Shown here: in pieces, positions 61,289-64,000 of the stretch
How the letters are laid out: the number at the start of each line of letters is the position of its first letter
Position numbering within the stretch: position 1 is the first letter of the stretch
Source: Yoonia vestfoldensis DSM 16212
Lineage (GTDB): Bacteria > Pseudomonadota > Alphaproteobacteria > Rhodobacterales > Rhodobacteraceae
DNA: 64,000 nucleotides
Direction: 5' to 3'
Assembly: GCF_000382265.1 (NCBI RefSeq)
Contig: NZ_KB907988.1
Coordinates: 18,142 to 82,141 of the forward strand
Notes under the pieces: model-generated
Databases searched by the model: none
Told to the model about the DNA's origin: nothing
What the model saw: only the letters and a program-made list of their open reading frames with translations
Position numbers and translations under genes: made by a program

Positions 61289-62461
61289 ATGATCCCTCGA
61301 CTCTCGCCCGCCCGCCGCGGGCCGGTGGTGGCGGCACTTGGCACCGCTATGACGGTCAGCTGGGCTTCGAGCTACTATATCCCTGCGGTCCTGGCTGCGC
61401 CAATGGCCCACGATTTGGGCCTTTCGCCTGTCTGGGTCTTCGGAGCCTTCTCCATGGCCTTGGTTGTCTCGGCTATAGTCGGCCCCTGCGCCGGTGCTCG
61501 GATCGACGGGACGGGCGGACGGGGTGTGCTGATCCTGTCCAATCTGGTCTTCGCCACCGGGCTGGTGCTTCTTGCAATTGCCCACACGCCACTGGTGTTG
61601 TTCACGGGTTGGGCTGTCATTGGCCTTGGAATGGGGATCGGGCTTTACGAAGCGGGTTTTGCAACGCTGACCGCTATTTATGGCAAAGAAGCGCGCGCTC
61701 CCATTACCGGCATAACGCTGATTGCGGGCTTCGCAAGTACCGTGGGCTGGCCCTTGTCGGGATTGATGTTGGCCACTTGGGGATGGCGCGAGGCCTGTCT
61801 GGGCTGGGCATTGATCCATTTGTGTCTGGCCCTGCCTCTGAACGCGATGCTACCGCATAGAATGGCAGCCCCACATGTGGCGGGGCAGCGGGCAACAGAA
61901 TTGTCGCGAACCAGCAAATGGGCGATGGTTCTCCTTGCACTTGTCTTTGCAGCGACCACCTTCAACGCGACAGCCATGGCCGCGCATCTGCCAGGGTTGC
62001 TCCAGCACGCCGGGGCAAGCACCGCTGTCGCCATCGCCGCCGGTGCACTTATCGGTCCGGCGCAAGTCGCCGCGAGAATGTTCGAATTTAGCTTGTTGCG
62101 GCAGTTCCACCCTTTATCCTCAGCGCGCCTCGCCGCTGTTGCCCATCCTGTCGCTGCAGTGACGCTTGTAACCTTTGGTGGCCCTGCGGCCTTTGCCTTT
62201 GCACTGCTTCACGGTGCGGGCAACGGTATTCTGACCATAGTAAAAGGCACGCTTCCCCTCGCTGTTTTTGGTGCGGCGGGTTATGGGCAGCGCCTTGGAT
62301 GGCTGAATGCTCCAGCCCGAATCTTGCAGGCAGCGGCGCCATTGGCTTTTGGAGCGGCGCTAGCAACGTGGGGTCTCTCGGCCATCTGGTTGGCTGCGGG
62401 GATTGGTATGGCCGCCACAGTGGCGCTCGTTCTGCTCAAGCATTCAAACCGCCCTGATTGA
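61289..62461 (+). CDS. MFS transporter
   Basis: A 390-residue protein with twelve hydrophobic segments and the loop GARIDGTGGRGVLI after helix 2. It follows the transporter genes in the same direction. It may export acetate, a by-product or an unrelated compound; its substrate cannot be read. Start ATG 61289 is chosen over upstream frames lacking a ribosome site. Confidence 0.83.
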   Translation: MIPRLSPARRGPVVAALGTAMTVSWASSYYIPAVLAAPMAHDLGLSPVWVFGAFSMALVVSAIVGPCAGARIDGTGGRGVLILSNLVFATGLVLLAIAHTPLVLFTGWAVIGLGMGIGLYEAGFATLTAIYGKEARAPITGITLIAGFASTVGWPLSGLMLATWGWREACLGWALIHLCLALPLNAMLPHRMAAPHVAGQRATELSRTSKWAMVLLALVFAATTFNATAMAAHLPGLLQHAGASTAVAIAAGALIGPAQVAARMFEFSLLRQFHPLSSARLAAVAHPVAAVTLVTFGGPAAFAFALLHGAGNGILTIVKGTLPLAVFGAAGYGQRLGWLNAPARILQAAAPLAFGAALATWGLSAIWLAAGIGMAATVALVLLKHSNRPD

Positions 62462-62633
62462 TCGCGAGGGGCGTGTATCAGTCCGGCATGTAGCCGCAGG
62501 CCGGTCGAGAACCTGGGCGTTGCCGACTCGCCAATTACCCCTTGCCACGAGCGCCTCAGCTGCTTGACGACACGTCCCGGCCGCGACGCCCCGGACAAAT
62601 CAGCTTGAATCTTGGTGAGCTTGTCGAGACTAC

Positions 62634-62657
62634 GGCGTCATGACGTCATTACGTCCT
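62634..62657. promoter_or_regulatory. Triple 8-bp box before the ribbon-helix-helix gene
   Basis: Three consecutive boxes, ggcgtcat, gacgtcat and tacgtcct, run directly upstream of ATG 62674. Head-to-tail boxes of this size are typical operators of ribbon-helix-helix proteins, so the small protein downstream may control itself. Confidence 0.5.
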
Positions 62658-62673
62658 GTCGGCAGGGAACTTC

Positions 62674-62856
62674 ATGACCAAGAAGAAAAAAGCTGACCTC
62701 GAAGCAGACGCTGGCAAGCGGAAGAACACGTCGTTGCGACTGGACAGCAAGAAACTGAAAGCCCTGAAAGTTCGGGCGATCGAGGACGACACAAGCGTCC
62801 AGCAGATCCTTGAGGTTTTGATCGACGAGTACCTGAGCAAGTTTGGAAAGCAGTGA
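62674..62856 (+). CDS. Small ribbon-helix-helix-like protein
   Basis: A 60-residue basic protein. After a lysine-rich start it has NTSLRLDSKKLKALKVRAIEDDTSVQQILEVLIDEYL, which fits the strand-helix-helix pattern of CopG/ParG proteins. No toxin gene adjoins it; the CHAD gene follows after one base. It may be a transcription regulator. Confidence 0.65.
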   Translation: MTKKKKADLEADAGKRKNTSLRLDSKKLKALKVRAIEDDTSVQQILEVLIDEYLSKFGKQ

Positions 62857-62857
62857 C

Positions 62858-64000
62858 ATGACGCATTCGAACGATGCAAGCTACAGCCTGCCGCTCGCTG
62901 CGGCGGAGGGTTTGGCCCAGGAAGACTTCGGAAAGTTCACGGCGACTTGGATGCCGGAGGGCGACGACAGCGATCTTACCGTATTGGACTGCTTTGACTT
63001 ACCACTGCTGCGGTCCGGTCGCCTGCTGCTCGAAATCAGAAACACGCTCGACTTGCTGACTGCTGATGGCCAGATTTTGACCCAGACCGCACAGCGCGGC
63101 GGAAACTTTGTCACTGATCTGCCCGACGGGCCGGTGAAACGCGCGCTTGGCGACCTTTCAGTCCTGCGGAGCCTGCTGCCGGTCGGAACCGGCAAAATAC
63201 GCCGAGAGACTCTGACGCTGCGCGATGACGAGGACAAGGTTCAGTGCCGGGCGCAACTGCGGCAATTGATCACCGCCGATGGCGGCGCGCTTCTGGTATT
63301 CGTGCAGGGTTTGCGCGGCTATGAAAAAGCCCGGGCGCTGATGCACAGCAAAATTGAGGCGGCTGGTGGCAAAACGTTTGACGACGATGACCTTTTTGCC
63401 CGGCTTTTCCCCGGACGCGTCGCCTATCAAGCAAAGCCGGAGATTGTCATTGCGTCGGACGAGGCCGCCTTTGACATCGCGAACGACATCATCGCCGCCC
63501 ATATTCTGGTCGCCCGCGCCAACGAACCCGGCATCATTGCGGATCACGACACCGAGTTCCTGCACGATTACCGCATCGCACTGCGCAAGATCCGCTCGGT
63601 GCTCAGCCTGTTCAAGGGCATTTACGAACCGGATCAGACAGAAGACCTGAAGGCGCGGTTTTCCAGCCTGATGGCGGCCACAGGGCGGTTGCGCGATCTT
63701 GACGTCTATCTGATGGAGAAACAGAAATACTACGCGCTGCTGCCGGTCGCTCTGCACGGTGGACTCGACATGCTGTTCAACCGCCTCAGTGCTGACCGCA
63801 AGGAGGAGCATGCCAAACTGGCAGCCCGTCTGCGCTCCAAGAGCTATGCAAAGGAGATTGAGAAGCTCGAAAGGCTTTTTACGAGGCGCAAGAAGCTGAG
63901 CCGCGGCCCGAAAGCTGATCTGTCCGCGCACGGCTATGCCAGCACCCTGATATGGAAACGCTACGACAAGGTCCACAAGATCGCCGCAGAAATCGGACCC
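62858..64000 (+). CDS. CHAD-domain protein, cut by window edge
   Basis: The frame from ATG 62858 is open to the right edge (381 codons). An N-terminal CYTH-like part (FTATWMPEGD...GRLLLEIRNTLDLLTADGQ...) precedes a CHAD domain with its conserved histidine (FLHDYRIALRKIRSVLSLFKGIY, then GRLRDLDVY). CHAD proteins bind polyphosphate. Closeness to phosphonate genes could be meaningful or chance. The C-terminus lies outside the window. Confidence 0.82.
   Translation, partial: MTHSNDASYSLPLAAAEGLAQEDFGKFTATWMPEGDDSDLTVLDCFDLPLLRSGRLLLEIRNTLDLLTADGQILTQTAQRGGNFVTDLPDGPVKRALGDLSVLRSLLPVGTGKIRRETLTLRDDEDKVQCRAQLRQLITADGGALLVFVQGLRGYEKARALMHSKIEAAGGKTFDDDDLFARLFPGRVAYQAKPEIVIASDEAAFDIANDIIAAHILVARANEPGIIADHDTEFLHDYRIALRKIRSVLSLFKGIYEPDQTEDLKARFSSLMAATGRLRDLDVYLMEKQKYYALLPVALHGGLDMLFNRLSADRKEEHAKLAARLRSKSYAKEIEKLERLFTRRKKLSRGPKADLSAHGYASTLIWKRYDKVHKIAAEIGP

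Overview
The window reads as chromosomal or large-replicon DNA from a high-GC alphaproteobacterium, most likely a Rhodobacteraceae (Roseobacter/Paracoccus-type) species. The evidence is the gene content (DUF6525, DUF1636, ParB-methyltransferase and DUF3489 phage genes, the phn layout), GC-rich codon use, and dense operons with ATGA-type overlaps. No strain can be named from the sequence alone.

Layout. (1) 1-8.4 kb: a decayed prophage early/packaging module. It holds a ParB-methyltransferase, an intact IS4-family element with a 9-bp target duplication, DUF3489 and small phage proteins, and terminase small and large subunits. The end of the large subunit is replaced by a second, broken copy of the terminase-small module. 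(2) 8.7-23.6 kb: a zinc-homeostasis island. It carries zur-znuC-znuB and znuA, a DUF1007/NicO metal exporter pair, three COG0523 GTPase genes plus a fragment, a FecBCD-type ABC importer with a DUF1636 protein, a divergent HisI paralogue, DUF1826 and DUF6525. Three near-identical palindromes (GTTATGTCATAAC-like) that look like Zur operators control it. (3) 23.6-25.4 kb: a broken IS21 transposase followed by a phage lysis cassette (M15 peptidase and nested Rz/Rz1 spanins). (4) 25.7-27.7 kb: an MFS transporter and a ParDE toxin-antitoxin pair. The toxin gene carries an in-frame palindromic insertion. (5) 27.9-43.6 kb: an island beginning at a duplicated 3' half of an initiator tRNA-Met gene. It contains a XRE regulator with a zinc-hook AAA ATPase (defence-like), a tyrosine integrase, a tightly overlapping phage replication operon with iteron-like repeats inside the initiator gene, two C5-methyltransferases, a restriction endonuclease, and a second DUF3489/terminase-small module. 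(6) 43.6-62.5 kb: two phosphonate clusters. The first is the C-P lyase operon phnFGHIJKLM with phnCDEE. The second is a phosphonoacetate hydrolase cluster with its own GntR regulator, PhnM-like amidohydrolase, PhnD/PhnC/PhnE transporter and MFS protein. (7) 62.6-64 kb: a small ribbon-helix-helix protein and a CHAD-domain protein cut by the window edge.

How it works together. Zinc starvation should release Zur from its operators and turn on znuABC, the COG0523 chaperone operons, the FecBCD importer and a HisI that lacks one canonical zinc cysteine. Phosphonates would be imported by PhnCDE and broken down by the C-P lyase core. An operator shared by the phnC and phnF promoters suggests joint control by PhnF. 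The PhnJ here lacks most of the canonical metal/cluster cysteines, which is the most striking biochemical oddity. The rest of the window shows repeated insertion and deletion by phages, an IS4 element, IS21 remnants and small palindromic elements. These left many truncated or chimeric genes at the module borders.
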